Source: Lachnospiraceae bacterium
Lineage (GTDB): Bacteria > Bacillota > Clostridia > Lachnospirales > Lachnospiraceae
Direction of reading: 5' to 3'
Length of the DNA stretch: 5,612 bases
NCBI GenBank assembly: GCA_021199395.1
Contig: JAJQIE010000127.1
Coordinates: 1-5,612 of the forward strand
This document shows, piece after piece, positions 1 to 4,386 of this stretch. The position numbers were made by a program, and so were the translations under genes. A model generated the notes under the pieces. The model was given only the letters and a program-made list of their open reading frames with translations, was not told where the DNA came from and searched no databases. Positions within the stretch are counted from its first letter, which is position 1, and each line of letters starts with the position of its first letter.

Positions 1-16
1 CCGCTGTGAATGTAAC

Positions 17-63
17 GATTTCGTCCCATTTTAAATGCGTCTGCGACGCATGGGGACGAAATC
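17..63. repeat. Long two-part stem-loop, no U-tract
   Basis: The outer arms GATTTCGTCCC (17-27) and GGGACGAAATC (53-63) are perfectly complementary over 11 bases. An inner stem ATGCGTC (35-41) / GACGCAT (45-51) closes a three-base TGC loop. Between the two stems the left side carries an unpaired AT-rich bulge ATTTTAA (28-34), against a single G at 52. No T run follows on either strand, so it is not a normal intrinsic terminator. It may be a palindromic repeat element or a structured 3' end of an upstream transcript that starts outside the window. Confidence 0.7.
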
Positions 64-83
64 ACACAGGCGAAAGGTATTTT

Positions 84-115
84 GGCGTAGCCTGACAGCA
101 GGTGTCAGGCTCGCC
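84..115. repeat. Stem-loop, no U-tract
   Basis: GCCTGACA (90-97) pairs perfectly with TGTCAGGC (103-110) around a five-base loop. The stem continues, after a small internal loop, with GGCG (84-87) / CGCC (112-115). The next bases are GTGAATGGTAAC and then an A-rich run, so there is no U-tract for termination on the + strand. The hairpin directly abuts the second copy of the short repeat, which suggests the two belong together as one element. Confidence 0.65.
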
Positions 116-156
116 GTGAATGGTAACAAAAAGATTCAAAAAAGGCATATTTAAGC

Positions 157-185
157 TTGAACTTGACAAAATCCTGTGGTACAAT
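157..185 (+). promoter_or_regulatory. Sigma-A promoter for the rpsF-ssb-rpsR operon
   Basis: The -35 candidate is TTGAAC (157-162), then a 17-base spacer, then the -10 TACAAT (180-185) preceded by TGTG at 175-178, the Gram-positive extended -10 arrangement (TRTGN). A perfect consensus TTGACA sits at 163-168, but it is only 11 bases from this -10, so it is probably not the partner used with it. Transcription would start near 191-193, leaving a leader of about 110 bases before rpsF. Confidence 0.7.
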
Positions 186-195
186 TCTCAATTGT
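181..195. promoter_or_regulatory. Hyphenated palindrome over the -10 / start region
   Basis: ACAATT (181-186), spacer CTC, AATTGT (190-195) is a perfect 6+6 inverted repeat covering most of the -10 and the expected transcription start. Placement is that of an operator where a bound dimer would block RNA polymerase. No regulator is recognised, and a short AT-rich palindrome can occur by chance. Confidence 0.3.
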
Positions 196-303
196 GATAT
201 ATTTCCTTGCTCCTTGCAGAAACTTCCGCGCCGGAAGGAATGACACAGGTATGGCGTGGATGTACAGTCAGGGGGCCAAAGACCATAAGGAGGTGCGAAA
301 AGC
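192..303 (+). promoter_or_regulatory. rpsF 5' leader, candidate S6:S18 autoregulatory RNA
   Basis: This untranslated leader contains the hairpin CTTCCG (223-228) / CGGAAG (232-237) with loop CGC. TTCCTT (203-208) can pair with AAGGAA (235-240), in competition with that hairpin. A second weak stem TATGG (250-254) / CCATA (283-287), with inner TGG (257-259) / CCA (276-278), ends just before the ribosome binding site AGGAGGTG (288-295). In many bacteria an S6:S18 complex binds a rpsF leader motif with an exposed CCG; CCG occurs here at 226-228 and 231-233. I could not match the published consensus, so the identity is inference. Confidence 0.35.
193..203 (+). promoter_or_regulatory. Possible second extended -10 (TGTGATATATT)
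   Basis: TGTG (193-196), one base, then TATATT (198-203) matches the extended -10 pattern with five of six -10 bases. No -35 is seen at 16-18 bases upstream; the TTGACA at 163-168 is 29 bases away. It lies 18 bases downstream of the main -10, so it could be a tandem start or chance in AT-rich DNA. Confidence 0.25.
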
Positions 304-591
304 ATGAATAAGTATGAATTAGCAGTAGTTGTCAGCGCAAAGCTTGAGGACGAGGACAGAGCCGCTACGGTGGAGAAGGTAAAAGAGATCATCACCCGGT
401 TTGGCGGTACTGTGACCGAAGTAGAAGAGTGGGGCAAGAGAAAGCTCGCTTATGAGATCAGGAAGATGCGTGAAGGATTTTACTACTTCGTTCGTTTTGA
501 AGCTGATTCGACATGCCCCGCGGAGGTTGAAAAGCGTGTCCGCATTATGGAGGATGTCATCAGATATTTATGCGTTAGACAGGATGCGTAA
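304..591 (+). CDS. rpsF: 30S ribosomal protein S6
   Basis: 95 residues, the usual length for S6. The protein starts MNKYELAVVV, has the typical first beta strand, the central stretch VTEVEEWGKRKLAYEI (about residues 37-52) and the GFYYFVRFEA strand (about 58-67), and ends in the VRIMEDVIRYLCVR helix/strand seen across the family. S6 pairs with S18 and binds the central domain of 16S rRNA in the platform of the 30S subunit. The start is the ATG at 304, 8 bases after a near-perfect AGGAGGTG (288-295). It is the first gene of the operon; ssb follows after 18 bases. Likely controlled by the promoter at 157-185 and possibly by feedback on its leader. Confidence 0.97.
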   Translation: MNKYELAVVVSAKLEDEDRAATVEKVKEIITRFGGTVTEVEEWGKRKLAYEIRKMREGFYYFVRFEADSTCPAEVEKRVRIMEDVIRYLCVRQDA

Positions 592-609
592 ATAGAAAAG
601 GAGTATTAT

Positions 610-1077
610 ATGAATAAAGTCATCTTGATGGGACGTTTGACCAGAGACCCGGAGGTACGCTATTCCGCCGGAGAGAATTCTTCCGCATATGCGAGATATA
701 CCCTTGCGGTAGACCGCAGATTTCGCCGTGATGGAAACAGCGATCAGCAGACCGCGGATTTTATCACCTGCGTGGTATTCGGAAGAGGCGCGGAGTTTGC
801 CGAGAAATATTTACGGCAGGGGACAAAGATTGTAGTTACGGGACGGATCCAGACGGGAAGCTACACGAACAGAGATGGCCAGAAGGTTTATACAACGGAC
901 GTAGTCGTTGAAGATCAGGAATTTGCTGAGAGTAAGGCAGCGGCTTCCGGCGGACAGGGCGGAGGCTATCAGAGACCGGCGGCCTCTGCGGCGGCACCCA
1001 TGCCGTCTCAGGCATCCGCGGGCGATGGATTTATGAATATTCCGGATGGAATAGATGAGGATCTTCCGTTTAATTGA
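610..1077 (+). CDS. ssb: Single-stranded DNA-binding protein (replicative SSB)
   Basis: 155 residues. Residues 1-105 form the OB fold: MNKVILMGRLTRDPEVRY at the N terminus, ADFITCVVFGRGAEFAEKYL (about 49-68), then the GRIQTGSYTNRDGQKVYTTD region (78-97). Residues 108-140 are a Gly/Ala/Pro/Ser-rich linker, and the tail IPDGIDEDLPFN is the acidic tip that recruits replication and repair partners. SSB coats single-stranded DNA as a tetramer during replication, recombination and repair. Two oddities: there is no tryptophan anywhere (E. coli SSB stacks DNA on Trp40, Trp54 and Trp88), and an Asn follows the normally terminal Phe. The start at 610 has AAGGAG at 598-603. The position between the S6 and S18 genes is conserved in Firmicutes. 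Confidence 0.96.
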   Translation: MNKVILMGRLTRDPEVRYSAGENSSAYARYTLAVDRRFRRDGNSDQQTADFITCVVFGRGAEFAEKYLRQGTKIVVTGRIQTGSYTNRDGQKVYTTDVVVEDQEFAESKAAASGGQGGGYQRPAASAAAPMPSQASAGDGFMNIPDGIDEDLPFN

Positions 1078-1115
1078 CGCTGCGGTAGAATGTAAATGAG
1101 TAGGAGGAGTGGACA

Positions 1116-1382
1116 ATGGCATTCAATAAAGAAAAAAGCGATGCGCCGATGAAGAGACGCGGCGGCGGTATGCGCAGAAGAAAAAAGGTTTGCGTTTTCT
1201 GTGGAAAAGAGAACAATGAAATCGACTACAAGGATGTAAACAAGCTGAAAAGATACGTATCAGAGAGGGGCAAGATCCTTCCGAGAAGAATCACAGGCAA
1301 CTGCGCAAAGCATCAGCGAGCTCTGACTGTAGCAATCAAGCGTTCACGTCATGTAGCGCTTATGCCATACGTTCAGGACTGA
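1116..1382 (+). CDS. rpsR: 30S ribosomal protein S18, zinc-binding (C+) type
   Basis: 88 residues. A basic N-terminal tail ([12 protein letters not shown], 13-24) is followed by the S18 core with [20 protein letters not shown] and [14 protein letters not shown], and the end RHVALMPYV. Cys26 and Cys29 (CVFC) together with Cys63 and His66 (CAKH) form a plausible zinc site; the B. subtilis protein has lost these ligands. S18 binds 16S rRNA as a heterodimer with S6. The ATG at 1116 is 8 bases after AGGAGG (1102-1107). It lies 38 bases after ssb and closes the first operon; 400 gene-free bases follow. Confidence 0.97.
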   Translation: MAFNKEKSDAPMKRRGGGMRRRKKVCVFCGKENNEIDYKDVNKLKRYVSERGKILPRRITGNCAKHQRALTVAIKRSRHVALMPYVQD

Positions 1383-1427
1383 TTGCGGTATACTGCGTAG
1401 AACCGAATGCCTGGTTCATGGGCATAC

Positions 1428-1482
1428 TGTGATAAGAAAGCAGCCTGCATATCAGCAATGGTATGCGGGTTTTCTTATCATA
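1428..1482. repeat. Hairpin H1 of the intergenic palindrome cluster
   Basis: TGTGATAAGAAA (1428-1439) pairs with TTTCTTATCATA (1471-1482), 12 bases with one G-T wobble. After a small internal loop, CCTGCATA (1444-1451) pairs with TATGCGGG (1462-1469) with one wobble; the loop is 1452-1461. No T run follows, so it is not a terminator by itself. Its right arm overlaps the left arm of the next hairpin, so the full stems of both cannot form in one RNA molecule. Confidence 0.65.
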
Positions 1483-1513
1483 TAGGAAAGTTCTCCGAAC
1501 TTCCCTGTATGAT
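1477..1513. repeat. Hairpin H2, 17-base stem with TCC loop
   Basis: ATCATATAGGAAAGTTC (1477-1493) and GAACTTCCCTGTATGAT (1497-1513) are complementary with one A-C mismatch (1487/1503) and one wobble (1483/1507), closing a three-base loop. A-T pairs can extend the base outward through 1475-1476 / 1514-1515. The following bases AAAAATTT do not make a terminator. A stem this long and near-perfect is very unlikely by chance and is typical of palindromic intergenic repeats. Confidence 0.75.
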
Positions 1514-1523
1514 AAAAATTTAT

Positions 1524-1573
1524 GCGCACGAATGCGTATGGAATTTTATTGCTTCGCAATACGCATTCGGCGC
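1524..1573. repeat. Hairpin H3, two-part stem with AT-rich left bulge
   Basis: GCGC (1524-1527) pairs with GCGC (1570-1573), then CGAATGCGTA (1529-1538) pairs perfectly with TACGCATTCG (1560-1569), with A1528 bulged. Inside, TTGC (1549-1552) pairs with GCAA (1556-1559) around TTC. Ten bases, TGGAATTTTA (1539-1548), are unpaired on the left side only. The layout of outer stem, AT-rich left bulge and short inner stem with a three-base loop is the same as in the hairpin at 17-63. Confidence 0.7.
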
Positions 1574-1576
1574 GGC

Positions 1577-1636
1577 AAAAAAGTGTGCTTCCTGAAGTTT
1601 AGTAAATTCGCGAGTGTGTGCGAAGCACACTTTTTT
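1577..1636 (+). terminator. Rho-independent terminator, possibly bidirectional
   Basis: AAAAAAGTGTGCTTC (1577-1591) is perfectly complementary to GAAGCACACTTTTTT (1622-1636). A more compact alternative uses the same right arm: GTGTGC (1616-1621), loop GAA, GCACAC (1625-1630), directly followed by TTTTTT and then ATTTT. Either form gives a GC-containing stem with a U-tract on the + strand, ending transcription from rpsR. The A-run at 1577-1582 gives a U-tract on the - strand too, though no - strand gene is seen nearby. Confidence 0.8.
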
Positions 1637-1695
1637 ATTTTCACTGGAAAAGTTGTTCAGGCGATGCCAATATGGTCTTTTCCTTGCGGGAACTT

Positions 1696-1706
1696 TGTGG
1701 TAAACT
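1696..1706 (+). promoter_or_regulatory. Candidate extended -10 promoter for gdpP-rplI
   Basis: TGTG (1696-1699), one G, then TAAACT (1701-1706) matches the TRTGN extended -10 pattern with four of six -10 bases. The -35 region 17 bases upstream (TTTTCC, 1678-1683) is poor. Position supports it: it lies between the terminator at 1577-1636 and the gene start at 1783, and would give a leader of about 70 bases. A weaker alternative is TTGCGG (1684-1689) with TATGCA (1706-1711). Confidence 0.4.
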
Positions 1707-1766
1707 ATGCAAAACGGCCATTCTACGCGAATGTGCGAGAGACAGACCTTTGTTCCCGGCTATAGC

Positions 1767-1774
1767 AGGAAGGA
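1767..1774 (+). promoter_or_regulatory. Ribosome binding site that sets the gdpP start
   Basis: AGGAAGGA at 1767-1774 stands 8 bases before the ATG at 1783. The reading frame stays open upstream to a GTG at 1618, but that codon lies inside the terminator hairpin and has no Shine-Dalgarno sequence, so the ATG at 1783 is the supported start. Confidence 0.8.
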
Positions 1775-1782
1775 ATGAAAAT

Positions 1783-3849
1783 ATGAAAGATGATAAAGCA
1801 GATAATAAAGTCCAACTGAGATACAGCGGAAAGCTGCTCAGGCACTGGTATTGGTGTGTGCTGCTGCTGCTTTTGCTGCTGCTTCTGACGGCTGTGATCC
1901 TGTACGTGGACACACTGGCAGGGTGTATTGTCGGAGGTTTTTCAATTGTACTTTATGTGACGGTGTTTGTGCTTGATATTTATTACAGGCCGAGGGTGCT
2001 GCTGGAGCTCATTGATTTTGCGCAGCGCTTTGGCGGGGTGGAGAAAGAGCTTCTGGATGATATGATGATTCCATATGGCTTTGTCCTGCCCGATGGGCGC
2101 TTTGCCTGGATGAATGGGCTGCTCTGCGAGATGAGCGGGAAAGCCAGAGACTGCCACAAGGGAATATCCTCCGTGTTTCCGGGACTGTCCACGGCCTGCT
2201 TTCCGGGAGAGGGAGAGGAAACGCAGGAAGAGATTGATTATGGCGAACGAAAATATCGGGTAGTTATGAAACGCATCCGGCTCCAGGAGGCTCTGGACGG
2301 GATGGATATCGCGGATCTGGCCTCCGATGGCTGCAGTGTGATTGCGCTTCATTTTATTGATATCACAGAGCTGTCATGCCTGAAACAGGAGAATTTTGAA
2401 CAGAAAGCGGTAGTTGGCCTGCTTTATGTGGACAATTACGACGAGGCGATGGACAGTGTAGAAGATATCAGGCGCTCCATGCTTGGCGCTATGGTAGACC
2501 GCCGGATTACAAAATACATTATCTCGGCCGGGGGGCTGATAAAGAACCTGGAAAAGGACAAGTATCTTCTGGTGATGAACCGCGTGAGCCTGAATTCCCT
2601 GCTTGAAGACCGCTTCTCTATTCTGGAGGACGTCAAGACGGTCAACCTTGGAAATTCTCTGAATGTGACGGTCAGCATCGGTATCGGGACGGACAATGGT
2701 AATTATACTGAGAACTTCGAGGCGGCGCATGTAGCGATTGAGATGGCTCTTGCCCGCGGCGGCGACCAGGCGGTCGTCAAGGATCAGGAGAGGATATCGT
2801 TTTTTGGCGGCAAAACGCAGCGCTCGGAGAGCAATACCAGAGTACGTGCGAGGGTCAAGGCACAGGCGATGCGTGAGCTGATCGGCGCGCGTGAGCGTGT
2901 GATCGTCATGGGGCATAAAAATACAGACATTGATTCTCTTGGAGCCTGCGTGGGGGTCTGCAGCGCGGCTATGCGCTCCGGGAAGCCGGTGCATATCGTG
3001 CTGGGCGAGATGAATGCGAGTATCCGTCCCTGGGTAAATATGCTCAGGGATAATCTGGAGTACGCTGAGGGTGTGTTTGTGACGCATGAACAGGCGATTC
3101 AGCTGACGAACGAGAATACCGTGGTTGTCATAGTAGATACGAACCGCCCCGGTATGGTAGAGTGTGAGGAGCTGCTGTATCTGACAAAGACAACGGTTGT
3201 ATTTGACCATCACCGCCAGGGGACGGAGAAAATCGAAAACGCGGCGCTTTCCTACATTGATCCTGCGGTATCATCCGCCTGTGAGATGATCACTGAGATT
3301 TTGCAGTATTATGACGAGGGCGTCCGGCTAAAGCCGTATGAGTCGGACTGTATTTATGCCGGAATCATCATAGATACGAACAATTTTGTGGCAAAAACGG
3401 GCATACGGACTTTTGAGGCTGCCGCGTATCTGCGCAAAAATGGCGCGGATGTAACGAGAGTAAGAAAAGCCTTTCGCAATGATATGGCGACCTATAAGGC
3501 CCGCGCGGAAGCTGTTCGGCATGCGGAATCGTTTATGGATTGCTATGCGATCAGTGTCTGCCCAAGCCAGGGGATTGAAAGCCCGACTGTAGTTGGCGCG
3601 CAGGCGGCGAATGAATTACTGAATATTATTGGTGTGAAGGCTTCGTTTGTTCTTACCGAATACAATGATAAGATTTTTATCAGTGCCAGAGCGATCGATG
3701 AGGTAAATGTACAGATTATCATGGAGCGCATGGGCGGGGGCGGCCATATGAATATCGCGGGTGCGCAGCTCGCCGGTGTGGATATTGATCAGGCGCGTGT
3801 AATGCTCAAAGAGGTGCTGACGCAGATGACAAAGGAAGGAGCGATCTGA
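1783..3849 (+). CDS. gdpP: Cyclic-di-AMP phosphodiesterase GdpP (PAS, degenerate GGDEF, DHH/DHHA1)
   Basis: 688 residues from the ATG at 1783 (Bacillus GdpP is about 660). Two membrane segments (about 22-42, including nine Leu at 27-35, and 46-66) anchor it. A PAS-like region (about 95-200) is followed by a degenerate GGDEF domain (about 205-345) with the family signature YVDNYDEAM but no intact GGDEF catalytic loop. The DHH domain starts near 365: metal ligands expected at His378, Asp382 and Asp384 ([12 protein letters not shown]), Asp452 (VDTNR), the DHH triplet 475-477 and Asp531 (IIIDTNNF). DHHA1 carries [10 protein letters not shown] (651-660). All catalytic motifs are intact, so it should hydrolyse c-di-AMP to pApA at the inner membrane face. 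It heads the second unit; rplI follows after 2 bases. Confidence 0.95.
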   Translation: MKDDKADNKVQLRYSGKLLRHWYWCVLLLLLLLLLTAVILYVDTLAGCIVGGFSIVLYVTVFVLDIYYRPRVLLELIDFAQRFGGVEKELLDDMMIPYGFVLPDGRFAWMNGLLCEMSGKARDCHKGISSVFPGLSTACFPGEGEETQEEIDYGERKYRVVMKRIRLQEALDGMDIADLASDGCSVIALHFIDITELSCLKQENFEQKAVVGLLYVDNYDEAMDSVEDIRRSMLGAMVDRRITKYIISAGGLIKNLEKDKYLLVMNRVSLNSLLEDRFSILEDVKTVNLGNSLNVTVSIGIGTDNGNYTENFEAAHVAIEMALARGGDQAVVKDQERISFFGGKTQRSESNTRVRARVKAQAMRELIGARERVIVMGHKNTDIDSLGACVGVCSAAMRSGKPVHIVLGEMNASIRPWVNMLRDNLEYAEGVFVTHEQAIQLTNENTVVVIVDTNRPGMVECEELLYLTKTTVVFDHHRQGTEKIENAALSYIDPAVSSACEMITEILQYYDEGVRLKPYESDCIYAGIIIDTNNFVAKTGIRTFEAAAYLRKNGADVTRVRKAFRNDMATYKARAEAVRHAESFMDCYAISVCPSQGIESPTVVGAQAANELLNIIGVKASFVLTEYNDKIFISARAIDEVNVQIIMERMGGGGHMNIAGAQLAGVDIDQARVMLKEVLTQMTKEGAI
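3833..3841 (+). promoter_or_regulatory. rplI ribosome binding site inside the gdpP 3' end
   Basis: AGGAAGGAG at 3833-3841 is within the last codons of gdpP, 10 bases before the rplI ATG. The gdpP stop TGA (3847-3849) lies between the binding site and the start codon, so ribosomes finishing gdpP should favour rplI initiation (translational coupling). Confidence 0.8.
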
Positions 3850-3851
3850 AT

Positions 3852-4298
3852 ATGAAGGTTATTTTATTACAGGATGTAAAAAGCCTTGGGAAAAAAGGCG
3901 AAATCGTAGAGGTGAGCGAGGGTTATGCCAGGAATTTACTGCTGAAAAAGGGACTTGGAAAAGAAGCGACCGGTAAGAACCTGAATGATCTCAAGCTCCA
4001 GAAAGCGAATGCTGAGAAGGTCGCAAAGGAAGCTCTGGAGGCGGCGCAGAAGCTGGGGAAGGAGCTGAAGGACAGGGAGATCAGGGTAGAAGTCAAGGCC
4101 GGTGAAGGCGGTCGGGTTTTTGGATCGGTTTCCTCAAAGGAGATTGCCGAGGAAGTACAAAGACAGCTGGGATATGAGATTGACAAAAAGAAGATTCTGC
4201 TGGAGGCTCCCATCAAAACTCTGGGTGTGACACAGGTAGCCATAAAGCTGCACGCGAAGGTGACGACGGAGATAATGGTACACGTAGTTGAAAAATAG
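3852..4298 (+). CDS. rplI: 50S ribosomal protein L9
   Basis: 148 residues, the normal L9 length. The N-terminal rRNA-binding domain (1 to about 45) starts [20 protein letters not shown] and contains the VSEGYARN signature. A long Lys/Ala/Glu-rich connecting helix (about 44-75) leads to the C-terminal domain with [18 protein letters not shown] (85-102) and the end [21 protein letters not shown]9 binds 23S rRNA at the base of the L1 stalk and helps keep the reading frame. Small deviations from the usual signature: NLLLKKGLG (28-36), where most homologues have an aromatic residue after Asn and a Pro before KGL. It sits 2 bases after gdpP and 88 bases before dnaB, the standard Firmicutes order. 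Confidence 0.97.
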   Translation: MKVILLQDVKSLGKKGEIVEVSEGYARNLLLKKGLGKEATGKNLNDLKLQKANAEKVAKEALEAAQKLGKELKDREIRVEVKAGEGGRVFGSVSSKEIAEEVQRQLGYEIDKKKILLEAPIKTLGVTQVAIKLHAKVTTEIMVHVVEK

Positions 4299-4323
4299 GC
4301 GCGGCCGCCTGTTACCGGCATAA

Positions 4324-4371
4324 GGAAATTCAGAATTACGTTTGCTTCTTTTGTGCAACGGCGGAATTTCC
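4324..4371 (+). promoter_or_regulatory. Hairpin in the rplI-dnaB gap, next to the dnaB ribosome binding site
   Basis: GGAAATTC (4324-4331) pairs perfectly with GAATTTCC (4364-4371). Inside, CGTTTGC can pair with GCAACG with one bulged T. The right arm ends 2 bases before the dnaB AAGGAG (4374-4379). There is no T run after the stem, so it is not a terminator. It may affect mRNA processing or access to the dnaB start, but no function is shown. Confidence 0.4.
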
Positions 4372-4386
4372 GGAAGGAGAACCAGC

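Larger units (their letters stand above)
6..127. repeat. Pair of short direct repeats GTGAATG(G)TAAC bracketing two hairpins
   Basis: GTGAATGTAAC lies at 6-16 and GTGAATGGTAAC at 116-127, differing by one inserted G. Both copies are preceded by CG-rich bases (CCGCT before the first, TCGCC before the second). The stretch between them holds two stem-loops (17-63 and 84-115). This arrangement looks like an intergenic repeat cluster rather than unique leader DNA, but only two copies are visible, so membership of a genome-wide family is inference. Confidence 0.45.
1383..1782. other. Gene-free, highly structured intergenic region between rpsR and gdpP
   Basis: No credible gene is visible on either strand. 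Bases 1383-1427 hold only weak, mutually exclusive small stems: AACC (1401-1404) / GGTT (1413-1416) and ATGCC (1408-1412) / GGCAT (1421-1425). Bases 1428-1636 are four consecutive hairpins (listed separately) ending in a terminator. Bases 1637-1782 hold the likely gdpP promoter and ribosome binding site. Some Firmicutes carry extra genes between rpsR and gdpP (for example yybS in Bacillus), but no remnant of such a gene is recognisable here. Confidence 0.75.

Noticed and set aside
105..437. Minus-strand open frame over the rpsF leader and 5' end
   Set aside because: It overlaps the promoter, leader and S6 coding region, with no protein family resemblance.
1428..1636. CRISPR array
   Set aside because: The repeated-looking pieces are inverted, not direct repeats, with no regular spacer spacing.
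1407..1765. Two small + strand open frames (1407-1595 and 1463-1765)
   Set aside because: They read through the hairpins and terminator, lack good ribosome binding sites, and their translations resemble no family I recognise.
1618..1782. In-frame N-terminal extension of gdpP from a GTG at 1618 (55 extra residues)
   Set aside because: The GTG lies inside the terminator hairpin, has no ribosome binding site, and the extension does not resemble a GdpP N terminus. The ATG at 1783 has AGGAAGGA 8 bases upstream.
1637..1782. c-di-AMP (ydaO-type) riboswitch upstream of gdpP
   Set aside because: The region between terminator and gene is too short and shows none of the conserved core I would expect. 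The hairpins upstream do not resemble that riboswitch either.
2612..2817. Active diguanylate cyclase in GdpP
   Set aside because: The GGDEF domain lacks an intact GGDEF catalytic loop, as is normal for GdpP; the working active site is the DHH/DHHA1 part.
2374..3213. Long - strand open frame of 279 codons
   Set aside because: It is antisense to the PAS/GGDEF/DHH part of gdpP, which has clear conserved motifs. It arises from codon bias and has no recognisable domain.
4299..4386. Terminator between rplI and dnaB
   Set aside because: The hairpin at 4324-4371 is not followed by a T run, and dnaB starts right after it with its own ribosome binding site.
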